Source: CAZENU01 sp965222125 (GTDB lineage: Bacteria; Chloroflexota; Dehalococcoidia; Lucifugimonadales; CAZENU01). From it: a DNA stretch of 64,000 nucleotides. Of this stretch, positions 45,036 to 53,176 are shown in pieces (position 1 is the stretch's first letter; every line of letters begins with the position of its first letter). The notes below the pieces were generated by a model, which was given only the letters and a program-made list of their open reading frames with translations, was not told where the DNA came from and did not search any database. A program made the position numbers and the translations under genes. The stretch is from assembly GCA_965222125.1 (NCBI GenBank), contig CBDCTC010000006.1:1054001-1118000 (forward strand), in the 5' to 3' direction.

Positions 45036-46043
45036 TCAGGACCTGTTCAGCTTGGTCACCCGGCCCCCGATGAGCCATTCGGCCACGAACAGGTTGCCAT
45101 TGGCGTCCACGGCCAGACCGTGAGGACTGTTGAACTTGCCCGTCTCCAGGAGGCTGGTCGGTACTATCTGCCCGCCATCGCTCTTATTGTTGGGCCAGCC
45201 CTCCACGTCGCACACCTGCTCGTTGTCGCCGATGTACGTGAGCAGCTCGTCGTTGATATCGGTGACAGCCAGGCGCGCGCGAAGCTCGGCGATCACCATC
45301 AGATCACCATGTGTCACGAAACCGCTTGGCGTGGTCAGAAAATCGGTGCCGAATGACCGCCTGAATCCGCCCTCCATGTCGTAGACCTGGACCCGGGCGT
45401 TGGACCGGTCCGCCACGTAGAGCTCCAGCTCGGACTTGCGCTGGTCGATGAAGATGCCGTGAGGGCAACTGAACGCTCCGGCCCCCTCCTCGCCGTTGAC
45501 GCTGCCGACATACTCGCCGTCCTTCGTGAACCTGTGGACGTAGCTGGCGCCGTACCCATCGCCCACCCAGACGTCGCCGTTGCCCCCCAATCGCTCCTCG
45601 TTCACCGCAACAGTCGTGGGGGAGTAACGGGTGTCTTCGTAGACGGGAAGGGGAGGCCTCTCCAGCCTCATGACTACCTCGCCGTCCAGCGTAGTCTTGA
45701 ACACCTGGCCGGACGCATCGCCTGCGCCCGGAGGAACGTCGTAGCCGAGACTGGGGCTCTTCTTGGAGCCGTTGTCCGCAATCCACAGGAACTCGACCCC
45801 ACCCTCGTTGGCGAGAGTCATCCCATGTGCGTCCGCAAAGTCGCCGCGCCACGAGGATATGAAGTTCCCGTCTCTGTCGAAGGTCATTACCTCCGGGTCG
45901 CCGGGGTGGCAGGTTACGACGTTTCCCGACTCCGTGACCACGATGCCCGGATGCGCCCATCCCTTGCGGGAGCTGTCGCTCTCCGGAATCTTGGCCCAGC
46001 CGTCGATCCAATCGTACGAATTCTCTTCGCTTCCTACCCGCAT
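45036..46043 (-). CDS. NHL-repeat/peptidylglycine alpha-amidating lyase-like beta-propeller protein
   Basis: 335 aa from ATG at 46043, where AGGAGG lies 9 nt upstream; a longer frame to 46181 lacks a site. Repeated NHL-like units are visible: HPGIVVTESGNVVTCH, DADGMTLANEGG-like HGMTLANEGG, HGIFIDQRKSELELYVADRSNARVQVYD, and HGLAVDANGNLFVAEWLIGGRVTKL. These build a propeller like that of PAL lyases. No signal peptide is evident. Enzymatic activity is uncertain. Confidence 0.75.
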   Translation of the reverse strand: MRVGSEENSYDWIDGWAKIPESDSSRKGWAHPGIVVTESGNVVTCHPGDPEVMTFDRDGNFISSWRGDFADAHGMTLANEGGVEFLWIADNGSKKSPSLGYDVPPGAGDASGQVFKTTLDGEVVMRLERPPLPVYEDTRYSPTTVAVNEERLGGNGDVWVGDGYGASYVHRFTKDGEYVGSVNGEEGAGAFSCPHGIFIDQRKSELELYVADRSNARVQVYDMEGGFRRSFGTDFLTTPSGFVTHGDLMVIAELRARLAVTDINDELLTYIGDNEQVCDVEGWPNNKSDGGQIVPTSLLETGKFNSPHGLAVDANGNLFVAEWLIGGRVTKLNRS

Positions 46044-46312
46044 GGCACAACCTCCTCTACTTGCCCTTCCCTCGATGGAGTCCAAGGGTAGGTATCTCAG
46101 CGCCGGTCTAAACCTGGAGCGCGCTTGCCGTTCCCGCACACGTGCAGCGTGAAACCCCGCTCGACTGCCCCTGACAGCCATCGACGAGGCGCAGAGGCGC
46201 CGCAGCTCAGGAGATCAGGCGCAGGCCAGGGGATGCGTCAGCGTGGCGCCGATATCCACACCCCCTGCTCCTTCGATATGTCGTGGCCAGGAAGGAGGCA
46301 GGCGCGTTCTGA

Positions 46313-47464
46313 TTATGGATTCAGGATGACCTTAGTGTACCCGTCGATGCGCTTGTCGAACTTGTCATAGGCATCGACAGCATCGTCCAGCGGCACCTCG
46401 TGGGACACCACAAAGCTGGGAGCGGCCTTCCCGGATATGATCAGGTCGCGCAAGTACGCATTATACTGCTTCACGTTGCACTGACCCGTACCCAACTTCA
46501 GACCCTTCTCGAACAGTCTGCCGAAATTGATGGACAAAGCGCCCCTCTTGGCGCCCTCGTCCACGCCGCCCGGGTCCGAAGGCACATACAGCCCCGGGAT
46601 GCCCATCATCCCTGTGGGATTGATCAGGTCGATCATCTGATTCAGGACCACGTTGGGAATTTCGTCCTGCTCACCTCCGGCGGCGGACGACCCCTGAGCA
46701 GCGGCCTGATAGCCTACGGCGTCGACCGTCTTGTCCACACCGTCGCCCCCGCGCAGGTCTCTGATCTGCTGCACCGGATCGCCGTCATCGAAGTTGATGG
46801 CGGTAGCGCCAACCTCGCTGGCTTTGTCCAGGCGCTCCTGCACGTGATCTATGGAATAGACCTCCGCCGCTCCCCTGATCATGCAGCTGTAGGTGGCCAT
46901 CAGACCGACGGGGCCCGCGCCCCACACGGCGACACTCTCACCGGGACTGACGTTGGCAAGCTCCGTGCCGTGATAGCCGGTGGGGAATATGTCCGCCAGA
47001 AGCGCAAAATCCGACTCGAACTCATCCCCGGCCGGCAGAGGTAGACAGTTGAAGTCCGCGTGAGGCACCTGGAGGTATTCGGCTTGACCGCCGCGCCATG
47101 GCCCCATGGCGACGTATCCATACGCGCCGCCGGCGAATCCTGGGTTGACCGTGACGCAGAAGCCCGTAAACCCCCGCTGGCAGTTCTTACAGAAGCCGCA
47201 GCCCACGTTGAACGGCATCACGACCCTGTCGCCTGCAGACAGCGACTTGACAGCGGATCCGACCTCTTCGATCACACCCATGTTCTCGTGGCCGAAAATG
47301 ATGCCCGGCTCCGCGGCGGTTCGACCCTCATACATGTGCAGGTCAGAACCGCAGATGCAGCTGGAGGTAATTTTGACGATCACATCATTCGGGTGCTGTA
47401 GCTCGGGATCGGGAACTTCCTCTACAGACACACTGAACGGTCCCTGGTATACGACGGCTTTCAT
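46313..47464 (-). CDS. Zinc-dependent dehydrogenase, glutathione-independent formaldehyde dehydrogenase-like
   Basis: 383 aa MDR enzyme. Catalytic zinc ligands C38 (CICGSDLHMY) and H59/E60 (GHENMG) and the structural zinc set C89, C92, C95, C103 (CGFCKNCQRGFTGFC) are all present; the NAD site is VAVWGAGPVGLMATYS. A long insertion near 250-290 is typical of FdhA-type dismutating dehydrogenases. It may oxidise formaldehyde or another aldehyde or alcohol, of possible interest next to a one-carbon module 10 kb away, but no direct linkage is shown. Confidence 0.85.
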   Translation of the reverse strand: MKAVVYQGPFSVSVEEVPDPELQHPNDVIVKITSSCICGSDLHMYEGRTAAEPGIIFGHENMGVIEEVGSAVKSLSAGDRVVMPFNVGCGFCKNCQRGFTGFCVTVNPGFAGGAYGYVAMGPWRGGQAEYLQVPHADFNCLPLPAGDEFESDFALLADIFPTGYHGTELANVSPGESVAVWGAGPVGLMATYSCMIRGAAEVYSIDHVQERLDKASEVGATAINFDDGDPVQQIRDLRGGDGVDKTVDAVGYQAAAQGSSAAGGEQDEIPNVVLNQMIDLINPTGMMGIPGLYVPSDPGGVDEGAKRGALSINFGRLFEKGLKLGTGQCNVKQYNAYLRDLIISGKAAPSFVVSHEVPLDDAVDAYDKFDKRIDGYTKVILNP

Positions 47465-47576
47465 GGAAACCTCTCCTATCCCGATTTGGACTGCTAACGC
47501 AACGCGGCCAGTCTCTTGGACTGCCGCAAAGTGTATCAGGGCGACATACAGTTGTCTAAAGGGCGTTTCCTAAGTA

Positions 47577-47673
47577 CGTCATTCTGAGCCGAAGCGGAGC
47601 GTAGGAGAAGAATCTATCGTCTCCGAAGGCTGGCCGGTCAGGATATTCTTCGGTCTTCGCCTTGAGCATGACA
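47577..47673. repeat. Imperfect palindromic repeat
   Basis: One arm reads GTCATTCTGAGCCGAAG...AGAAGAAT and the other returns as ATTCTTCGGTCTTCGCCTTG...CATGAC, about 97 bp overall. This looks like a dispersed non-coding palindrome. No coding capacity. Confidence 0.5.
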
Positions 47674-47828
47674 GCCCGCTCAGGCTGGACAGCACCTCCC
47701 ATCCAACGTTCGCGGTACGGTACACGTTGGCCCGGCGCGGCGCTCCCGGGCGGTCACATGCCCGAAGGGGACCGCTGTCGACATTGGGTCAGAGCGCCCA
47801 CGGGCGCCCTCGATACGCGCCTATCACC

Positions 47829-47895
47829 GACTGCCCTGAGTGTCCCGACACCCCGTCGGGGTGTATCGAAGGACGCCACTCCGGGCGAACGGGTG
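47829..47895. repeat. REP-like repeat, copy A
   Basis: CTGAGTGTCCCGACACCCCG then TCGGGGTGTATCGAAGG, partly palindromic. Relatives occur at 51520-51592 and 52286-52341, always between genes. Confidence 0.55.
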
Positions 47896-47925
47896 TAGGT
47901 GCCCCAACGCCGAACAGCAAAAGAC

Positions 47926-47952
47926 GGGGACAGGCCGTGCAGGCCTGTCCCC
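47926..47952. terminator. Rho-independent terminator, dnaK end
   Basis: Perfect 11-bp stem GGGGACAGGCC/GGCCTGTCCCC with a 5-nt loop, preceded by AAAAG and followed by TTTTG on the plus strand, so it can work in both directions. It lies 40 bp past the dnaK stop. Confidence 0.8.
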
Positions 47953-47992
47953 TTTTGCTTCGTCCTATACGTCGGGCCCGGCGGGCGCCGGC

Positions 47993-49888
47993 CTACACCT
48001 CGCGGTATTCGCCCTCCACGGTGTCGTCGGGGCGAGGGCTTGGGCCGTCTTCGGGCGCCTGCGGCCCCTCGCCCCCGTCCGCGTCCTGCTTATAGACGTG
48101 CTCTCCCACGCGCTGCAACGCCTGCTGCAACTCCTCGGCCGCGGACTTGACCGCGTCGATGTCCTCGCCCTCCAGCGCCGTGCGGACGGCGGCTATCTTG
48201 CCCTCGATCTCCGTCTTGAGGTCGTCCGGCACCTTGTCGGCGTTGTCGGCCAGCAGCTTCTCCGCGGCGAAGGCCGTCGACTCGGCGCCGTTGCGCAGCT
48301 CGATCTCCTCCCGCTTGCGCCGGTCCTCCTCGGCGTGCGCTTCGGCGTCCTTGACCATCTGGTCGATCTCGTCCTGGCTCAGGCCCGAGCTGGCGGTGAT
48401 GGTGATCCGCTGCTCCTTGCCCGTACCCTTGTCCCTGGCGGAGACGTTGAGGATGCCGTCCGCGTCGATGTCGAAGGTGACCTCGATCTGGGGCGCCCCC
48501 CGAGGGGCCGGCAGGATGCCGTCCAGCATGAACCGGCCTATCGTCTTGTTGTCCGAAGCCTGCGTGCGCTCCCCCTGCAGCACGTGCACCTCGACGCTGG
48601 TCTGGCCGGCGGCCGCCGTGGTGAAGACCTCGGTCTTGGCGGTCGGCACGGTCGTATTGCGCGTTATCAGAGCGGTGGTGACGCCGCCGAGGGTCTCTAT
48701 GCCGAGGGTCAGCGGGGTCACGTCCAGCAGCAGCAGGTCCTGCACGTCGCCCTGCAGCACGCCCGCCTGGATGGCCGCACCGACCGCGACGACCTCGTCC
48801 GGGTTGACTCCTTGGTGCGGCTCTCTGCCGAACAGGTCCACCACGGCCTTCTGCACCGCCGGCATGCGGGTCATCCCGCCCACCAGGACCACCTCGTCCA
48901 ACTCGCCGGCGGCCACGCCCGCGTCCTTCATCGCCTGCCTGCAGGGCCCCGCGGCCCTCTGCACGAGATCGGCGACGAGCTGCTCGAGCTTCGAGCGGCT
49001 GAGCGGCATGACCAGGTGCTTCGGCCCGGACGCGTCGGCCGTGATGAAGGGCAGGTTGATCTCCGTCTGGGTCACAGTGGACAGCTCGATCTTGGCGCGC
49101 TCGGCGCCTTCCCGGAGCCGCTGCAGCGCCATCCGGTCCTTCTTCAGGTCGATCCCCTGGTCGCGCAGGAACTCCTCGGCGATCCAGTCGATGATGCGCT
49201 GGTCGAAGTCGTCGCCCCCGAGGTGCGTGTCGCCGTTCGTGGCCTTGACCTCGAAGACGCCGTCGCCGATCTGCAGGATGGTGACGTCGAACGTGCCGCC
49301 GCCCAGGTCGTACACGGCGATCGTCTCGTCGTTCTTCTTGTCCAGCCCGTAGGCCAGCGACGCCGCGGTCGGCTCGTTGATGATGCGCAGCACCTCCAGC
49401 CCGGCGATGCGGCCCGCGTCCTTGGTGGCGTTGCGCTGGCTGTCGTTGAAGTAGGCGGGCACCGTGATGACCGCCTGCGAGATCCTCTCTCCCAGCTTGG
49501 CCTCGGCGTCCTGCTTCAGCTTCTGGAGGATCATCGCCGACACCTCGGGGGGCGCCGTGCTCTTGTCGCCCAGCTTGACGTAGGCGTCGCCGTTGGTATG
49601 CCTGACGACCTCGAACGGGACCAGCCCGACGTCGTGCTGGATCGTGTCCTCGTCGAACTTGCGCCCCATGAAGCGCTTGACCGAGAAGATGGTCCCGTCC
49701 GGGTTGGTGACGGCCTGCCGCTTGGCGGTCTGGCCGATGTAGCGCTCACCGGACTTCGGTTTGCTGCCCACCACCGACGGCGTGGTCCGGCCGCCCTCCG
49801 CGTTTTCGAGGACCCGGGGCTCGCCGCCCTCGATTACGGCCATGCATGAGTTTGTCGTTCCCAGATCGATTCCCAGTACCTTTGACAT
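47993..49888 (-). CDS. dnaK: Chaperone DnaK (Hsp70)
   Basis: 631 aa from ATG at 49888, overlapping the grpE stop as TGATG; the preceding TTG is also in frame. The ATPase domain shows VLGIDLGTTNSCMAV, VITVPAYFNDSQRNATKDAG, INEPTAASLAYGLD and VYDLGGGTFDVTIL; the substrate domain has DVTPLTLGIETLGGV. The C-terminal lid ends in an acidic, proline-rich tail. It refolds proteins with GrpE and a DnaJ that is not present in this window. Confidence 0.97.
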   Translation of the reverse strand: MSKVLGIDLGTTNSCMAVIEGGEPRVLENAEGGRTTPSVVGSKPKSGERYIGQTAKRQAVTNPDGTIFSVKRFMGRKFDEDTIQHDVGLVPFEVVRHTNGDAYVKLGDKSTAPPEVSAMILQKLKQDAEAKLGERISQAVITVPAYFNDSQRNATKDAGRIAGLEVLRIINEPTAASLAYGLDKKNDETIAVYDLGGGTFDVTILQIGDGVFEVKATNGDTHLGGDDFDQRIIDWIAEEFLRDQGIDLKKDRMALQRLREGAERAKIELSTVTQTEINLPFITADASGPKHLVMPLSRSKLEQLVADLVQRAAGPCRQAMKDAGVAAGELDEVVLVGGMTRMPAVQKAVVDLFGREPHQGVNPDEVVAVGAAIQAGVLQGDVQDLLLLDVTPLTLGIETLGGVTTALITRNTTVPTAKTEVFTTAAAGQTSVEVHVLQGERTQASDNKTIGRFMLDGILPAPRGAPQIEVTFDIDADGILNVSARDKGTGKEQRITITASSGLSQDEIDQMVKDAEAHAEEDRRKREEIELRNGAESTAFAAEKLLADNADKVPDDLKTEIEGKIAAVRTALEGEDIDAVKSAAEELQQALQRVGEHVYKQDADGGEGPQAPEDGPSPRPDDTVEGEYREV

Positions 49889-50472
49889 CAAAGAGTCTCC
49901 TCAACGTTCTCGTTCTTCGGTTTCGCCGGTTCGTCCGTCTCCGGCCTCTTGGCCACCACCACCTGGGCCGCTCGCAGGACCTTGCCCCGGTGGCTGAATC
50001 CTTCCCTGAACACGCTCACGACTGTGCCTTCGGCGGCCTGGTCCGTCTCCACGTAATGCACCGCCTCGCACTCCCACGGCTCGAACGGCATGCCCAGCGC
50101 CATCGTCCTGGTGACGCCCTCGGCCTCCAGCGCGCTGTCGATGTTCCTCATCACCAGCCCGAGACCCTCCGCCCAGCCCCCGGCGGCCCCGCCCTCCGGA
50201 ACGAGGTCGAGCGCGCGCTGGATGTCGTCCCTGAAGGCGACGATCCTCAGCAGAAGGCCGCTCGCGGTCTGTCTCCTGGTCTCTTCAATCTCTTCGGCGG
50301 CCCGCTTCTTGTAGTTGAGCAGGTCAGCCTGGGCCCGCTGGGCCATCGTGCGAAACTGGCCACTCTCCCGTTCGGCCTCCTCCAGGCGCTGTTGCAGCAG
50401 ATCGCCGTCGCCCTGCCCGTCCTGGCGCTCTTCGGCGCGGGGCGGTTCCTCTGATTGCTCCGGTTGGCTCAT
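49888..50472 (-). CDS. grpE: Nucleotide exchange factor GrpE
   Basis: 194 aa. An acidic, disordered N-terminus (EQSEEPPRAEERQDGQGD) leads into the long dimerising helix with DLLNYKKRAAEEIEETR, followed by LLRIVAFRDDIQRALDLVP, GLGLVMRNIDSALEAEGV and the beta-wing VVSVFREGFSHRGKVLRAAQVVVAK. It releases ADP from DnaK. GGAGA lies upstream of ATG 50472; the stop overlaps the dnaK start. Confidence 0.94.
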   Translation of the reverse strand: MSQPEQSEEPPRAEERQDGQGDGDLLQQRLEEAERESGQFRTMAQRAQADLLNYKKRAAEEIEETRRQTASGLLLRIVAFRDDIQRALDLVPEGGAAGGWAEGLGLVMRNIDSALEAEGVTRTMALGMPFEPWECEAVHYVETDQAAEGTVVSVFREGFSHRGKVLRAAQVVVAKRPETDEPAKPKNENVEETL

Positions 50473-50494
50473 TGCGTTCTGTCTCCGTGTGGTT

Positions 50495-50878
50495 CTAGCG
50501 CCAGCGGACGTCCAGCAGCGCGAATATCTCGTCCATGCTGTCCGCGATGTAGCGTCTCAGCTCCCCTTCGTCGACGGCGTTCATCGCGCCTCTCATCTCC
50601 AGCAGCCGGTTGAACAGATCGAGAACCAGGCGGACGCCCGCCAGGTTCAGCCCGCGGCCCACGAGGTGTTTGATCAGCCTCAGGCGGGCGATGTCCTCCT
50701 CGGAGTAGAGGCGGAGCTTGCCCTGAGTGCGCGACGGCGTCACCAGCTCGGCCCGCTCGTACTTGCGCAGCGTCTGCGGATGCATGGCCAGGATGCGCGC
50801 GGCCACGCTGATGATGTACACGCCGCCGCCGGCGTCCGGGTCGTGCGACACGCGGGCCGTGAATCTTCTCTCTCTCAT
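50495..50878 (-). CDS. hspR: MerR-family heat-shock repressor HspR
   Basis: 127 aa from ATG at 50878 (GGAG upstream); an in-frame TTG at 50905 would add nine residues. Winged-helix motif VYIISVAARILAMHPQTLRKYERAELVTPSRTQGKLRLYSEEDI matches HspR, followed by IKHLVGRGLNLAGVRLVLDL. HspR binds HAIR inverted repeats and represses chaperone genes, usually with DnaK as co-repressor. Here it is the first gene of hspR-grpE-dnaK, with a HAIR-like site in the promoter, which implies autoregulation. Confidence 0.9.
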   Translation of the reverse strand: MRERRFTARVSHDPDAGGGVYIISVAARILAMHPQTLRKYERAELVTPSRTQGKLRLYSEEDIARLRLIKHLVGRGLNLAGVRLVLDLFNRLLEMRGAMNAVDEGELRRYIADSMDEIFALLDVRWR

Positions 50879-50944
50879 GGGCTCCGTCCAGCGGGCCGTC
50901 CTCAAAGGATGCCGTCCCCCCCGATGCGGCCCTGCGTCATGAGG

Positions 50945-50975
50945 AGATTAGCAGTTGATACGTTTCGTGTCAACT
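50945..50975 (-). promoter_or_regulatory. hspR-grpE-dnaK promoter with HAIR-like operator
   Basis: On the minus strand, -35 TTGACA (50973-50968) and -10 TAATCT (50950-50945) are separated by exactly 17 nt. The inverted repeat AGTTGAtACG-TTT-CGTgTCAACT (50953-50975) covers the -35 and spacer; its TTGA-N11-TCAA core has the spacing of the HspR HAIR consensus CTTGAGT-N7-ACTCAAG, with altered flanking bases. Binding would block RNA polymerase. Confidence 0.75.
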
Positions 50976-51150
50976 ACTATACTACGATTGGGCTTGGTTG
51001 TGCTTCTGGGGGCCTACGTCCTGGGTCGGACCGAAATCCGAATTCGTGCATCCAACGTATATATATATATAGCAAGATCACACAGCCGAAGCCCTGTAAC
51101 CGGCTTCACGGGCCAGAAAGGCCCGGATGGACGAGAGGAGGTGCCCGACG

Positions 51151-51342
51151 ATGCTACTTTTCAAGGCTTGCGCAAAATGCCACGGCGACATGCAAGTGAG
51201 CGGCGACTTATACGGCGACTACAAGCAGTGCCTGCAGTGCGGCTTGATCGTCGACATCGAGCGGGACGACGTGCTGGCCGCGATGGCGAGGGAGCGTTTC
51301 GCAGCGGCGGAGGCGACGGCGGGGGCGAAGAAGGTCGCCTAG
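51151..51342 (+). CDS. Small zinc-ribbon protein
   Basis: 63 aa from ATG at 51151, with GAGAGGAGGTG 7 nt upstream, which overrules an upstream in-frame ATG at 51127. Two Cys pairs (CAKCHGDMQ and CLQCGLIVD) about 25 residues apart form a likely zinc ribbon; the C-terminal half is helical and Ala-rich. It is divergent from hspR. Function unknown; it could be a nucleic-acid or protein-binding accessory. Confidence 0.7.
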   Translation: MLLFKACAKCHGDMQVSGDLYGDYKQCLQCGLIVDIERDDVLAAMARERFAAAEATAGAKKVA

Positions 51343-51639
51343 CCGCGTCGAGGCCATTGCTCGGAACGATAAGTCTATAGAAGCGCGGGTAGCGCCTTGG
51401 GGCCCCCGCGCGCGCCTCAGATACGCGGATCGAGCATTCGCGCTACCCGGGGTGATCGGGTTGTGCGAGGGCCGAAGCAGAGCGCCACTACGCTGAGTGT
51501 GTCGACGCCCGCGACCGCACAGCCCGATTGCCTCGGGTGTCCCAACGCCCCGTCGAAGTATCGAAGGGCGCTACTCGGGGTGAGCGGGTTCCCCTCCATC
51601 CGATCGGACGATAGCTCGCCACGAGCTGCGGAGCACGTG
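51343..51639. other. Intergenic region with palindromes and REP-like copy B
   Basis: CGGGTAGCGC at about 51386 returns as GCGCTACCCG at about 51439, a perfect 10-bp inverted repeat with a long loop. REP-like copy B lies at 51520-51592 (TCGGGTGTCCCAACGCCCCG, GTATCGAAGGGCGC). No gene seen. Confidence 0.5.
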
Positions 51640-51679
51640 TTGACGTCGGGCCTTTCCTGTAACTACAATTGCGTAGTTA
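51640..51679 (+). promoter_or_regulatory. brnTA promoter and operator
   Basis: TTGACG (51640-51645) and TACAAT (51664-51669) are spaced by 18 nt. A perfect inverted repeat TAACTAC-N6-GTAGTTA (51660-51679) covers the -10 and the start point. BrnA antitoxins bind such repeats to repress their own operon. The placement means translation of BrnT must begin downstream of about 51676. Confidence 0.7.
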
Positions 51680-51698
51680 TGGTGAAGGGCGACTCCGA

Positions 51699-51989
51699 TT
51701 GCGTTGGACTTGGGATGAGGCCAAGAATAAGGCGGCCGTCCAGGGGCATGGCCTCAGCTTCGAGGCGGCGGTCTTCGCGTTTGACGATCCCATGTCCGCG
51801 ACGCAGGCAGACCCATATCCATATGAGCAACGGTGGCGGACCATCGGCATGGTGGGCAATCAAGTCGTGATGATAGTCCACACTTGGCCCGACCTCTACC
51901 CGGAGACTGGCGTAGAGATCGGGCGCATCATCTCTGCACGTAAGGCGACGAGGCGTGAGAGGGAGGCCTATGAAGAAGGACACCACTGA
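51699..51989 (+). CDS. brnT: BrnT-family ribonuclease toxin
   Basis: 96 aa from TTG at 51699. An upstream TTG at 51669 is in frame but lies within the -10 region and cannot be in the transcript predicted here. RWTWDEAKNKAAVQGHGLSFEAAVFAFDDP, then RWRTIGMVGNQVVMIVHTW and IGRIISARKATRREREAYEE match BrnT, a RelE-fold RNase. The histidine in QGHGLSFE and the Arg residues near RIISARKATRRER are the likely active-site positions. It overlaps brnA by 20 nt. Confidence 0.83.
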   Translation: MRWTWDEAKNKAAVQGHGLSFEAAVFAFDDPMSATQADPYPYEQRWRTIGMVGNQVVMIVHTWPDLYPETGVEIGRIISARKATRREREAYEEGHH

Positions 51990-52260
51990 ACTGCCGTCAG
52001 ACGTTCAGGCGCAGATACGGGCGTTGGAGGCTCTGCCCGACGACCGGATCGACACGACCGACGCCCCGGAGATTCTCGACTGGCCCGACGCCAGGCGCGG
52101 TGTCTTCTACCGGCCTGTCAAACAGCAGATTACGCTGAGGCTCGATGCGGACGTCATCGCCTGGTTCAAGGCCCATGCTCGTGGCGGTCGCGGATACCAA
52201 ACGGACATCAACGGAGCGCTCCGTGAGCATCTCCAGAGGACGGCCCGTTCCGTAAGGTAG
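51970..52260 (+). CDS. brnA: BrnA-family antitoxin
   Basis: 96 aa from ATG at 51970, preceded by GGGAGG. The C-terminal ribbon-helix-helix KQQITLRLDADVIAWFKAHARGGRGYQTDINGALREHL is the DUF4415/BrnA DNA-binding domain; the N-terminal half (ILDWPDARRGVFYRP) wraps the toxin. It neutralises BrnT and represses the operon through the repeat at 51660-51679. Confidence 0.87.
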   Translation: MKKDTTELPSDVQAQIRALEALPDDRIDTTDAPEILDWPDARRGVFYRPVKQQITLRLDADVIAWFKAHARGGRGYQTDINGALREHLQRTARSVR

Positions 52261-52285
52261 CCCTGATCGTCGAGGGCGGTCCCTG

Positions 52286-52341
52286 TTGCCCTGAGTGCCC
52301 CGACGGAGCGTCGGAGTGTAGTCGACTCTGAACGGCTAACA
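52286..52341. repeat. REP-like repeat, copy C
   Basis: TTGCCCTGAGTGCCCCGACGG followed by GCGTCGGAGTGTAGTCGA; related to the repeats at 47829 and 51520. It lies between brnA and the molybdopterin gene. Confidence 0.45.
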
Positions 52342-52384
52342 GCCAGCCGGCTTCCCCACACCGCGCCGGACCTGGAGCGGCGGC

Positions 52385-53002
52385 CTAGACCGGGCGCCGC
52401 TCCCAGAAGCGCTGCTCCTTCAGCGGGTCGCCTTCCATGTGGTAGCCCCTGAGCTCCCAGAACCCGGGGGCGTCCTCCGCCAGGTACTCGATGCCGCTGA
52501 CCCACTTCGCGCTCTTCCACCCGTAGCGCTTCGGCACCACCAGCCTCAGAGGACCGCCGTGGTCGGGCTCCAGCGGCTCGCCGTCGTGCCGGTACGCGAA
52601 CAGCACGTCCGCGTCGTCCAGCACGTCGAGGCCGACGTTTGTGGTGTATCCGCCGTAGCAGTGGGCCATCACGAACTTCGCCTCCGGCTTCGGCGGCGCC
52701 AGCTTCAGCACCTCGGAGAACGGGACGCCCTCCCAGGTGTTGTCCAGACGGCTCCACTGTGTGACGCAGTGGAACTCGGCGTCGAGCGTGACCTTGGGCA
52801 AGGCCGTGAGCTGCTGCCAGTCGAGCACGACCTCCTCCTCGACCAGCCCGAAGACCCTGAACCGCCACTCGGCCAGGTCGATCCTGGGCGTCGGGCCGAA
52901 GGACAGCACCGGGAACTTCGTCGTGACGTACTGGCCCGGGGGCGCTTTGCGACCCTGGTTGTTCTGCTTGACCTTGGTGATCTCGCCTAGCTTCTTGAGC
53001 AT
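52385..53002 (-). CDS. Cytoplasmic sulfite oxidase-like molybdopterin enzyme
   Basis: 205 aa. It contains only the SUOX-type molybdopterin domain: VFGLVEEEVVLDWQQL, FHCVTQWSRLDNTWEGVPFSEVL with C79 as the expected molybdenum ligand, and GGPLRLVVPKRYGWKSAKWVSGIEYL. There is no Tat or Sec signal and no dimerisation domain, so it belongs to the small single-domain group rather than MsrP or SorA. It would reduce or oxidise an oxo substrate in the cytoplasm; the substrate is unknown. Confidence 0.85.
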   Translation of the reverse strand: MLKKLGEITKVKQNNQGRKAPPGQYVTTKFPVLSFGPTPRIDLAEWRFRVFGLVEEEVVLDWQQLTALPKVTLDAEFHCVTQWSRLDNTWEGVPFSEVLKLAPPKPEAKFVMAHCYGGYTTNVGLDVLDDADVLFAYRHDGEPLEPDHGGPLRLVVPKRYGWKSAKWVSGIEYLAEDAPGFWELRGYHMEGDPLKEQRFWERRPV

Positions 53003-53176
53003 GGTCGCTCCCGTTTCGGACTAATGTGTCCGGGCTACACTCTGGCCTGGGGAGGCGGCGCGGACATGGTCCGACCACCCCGGCCATCGTATACGATTTG
53101 ATGCATTCACGGCTCCAGTGGGTTCCGGTCTCCTGGAGCGGTGCCGGACTCCCTCCCGCGCGGGTATAATCCCGCC

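Noticed and set aside
47840..49849. 669-codon plus-strand frame opposite dnaK
   Set aside because: Mirror image of dnaK codons in GC-rich DNA; leucine/arginine/valine-rich with no recognisable domain.
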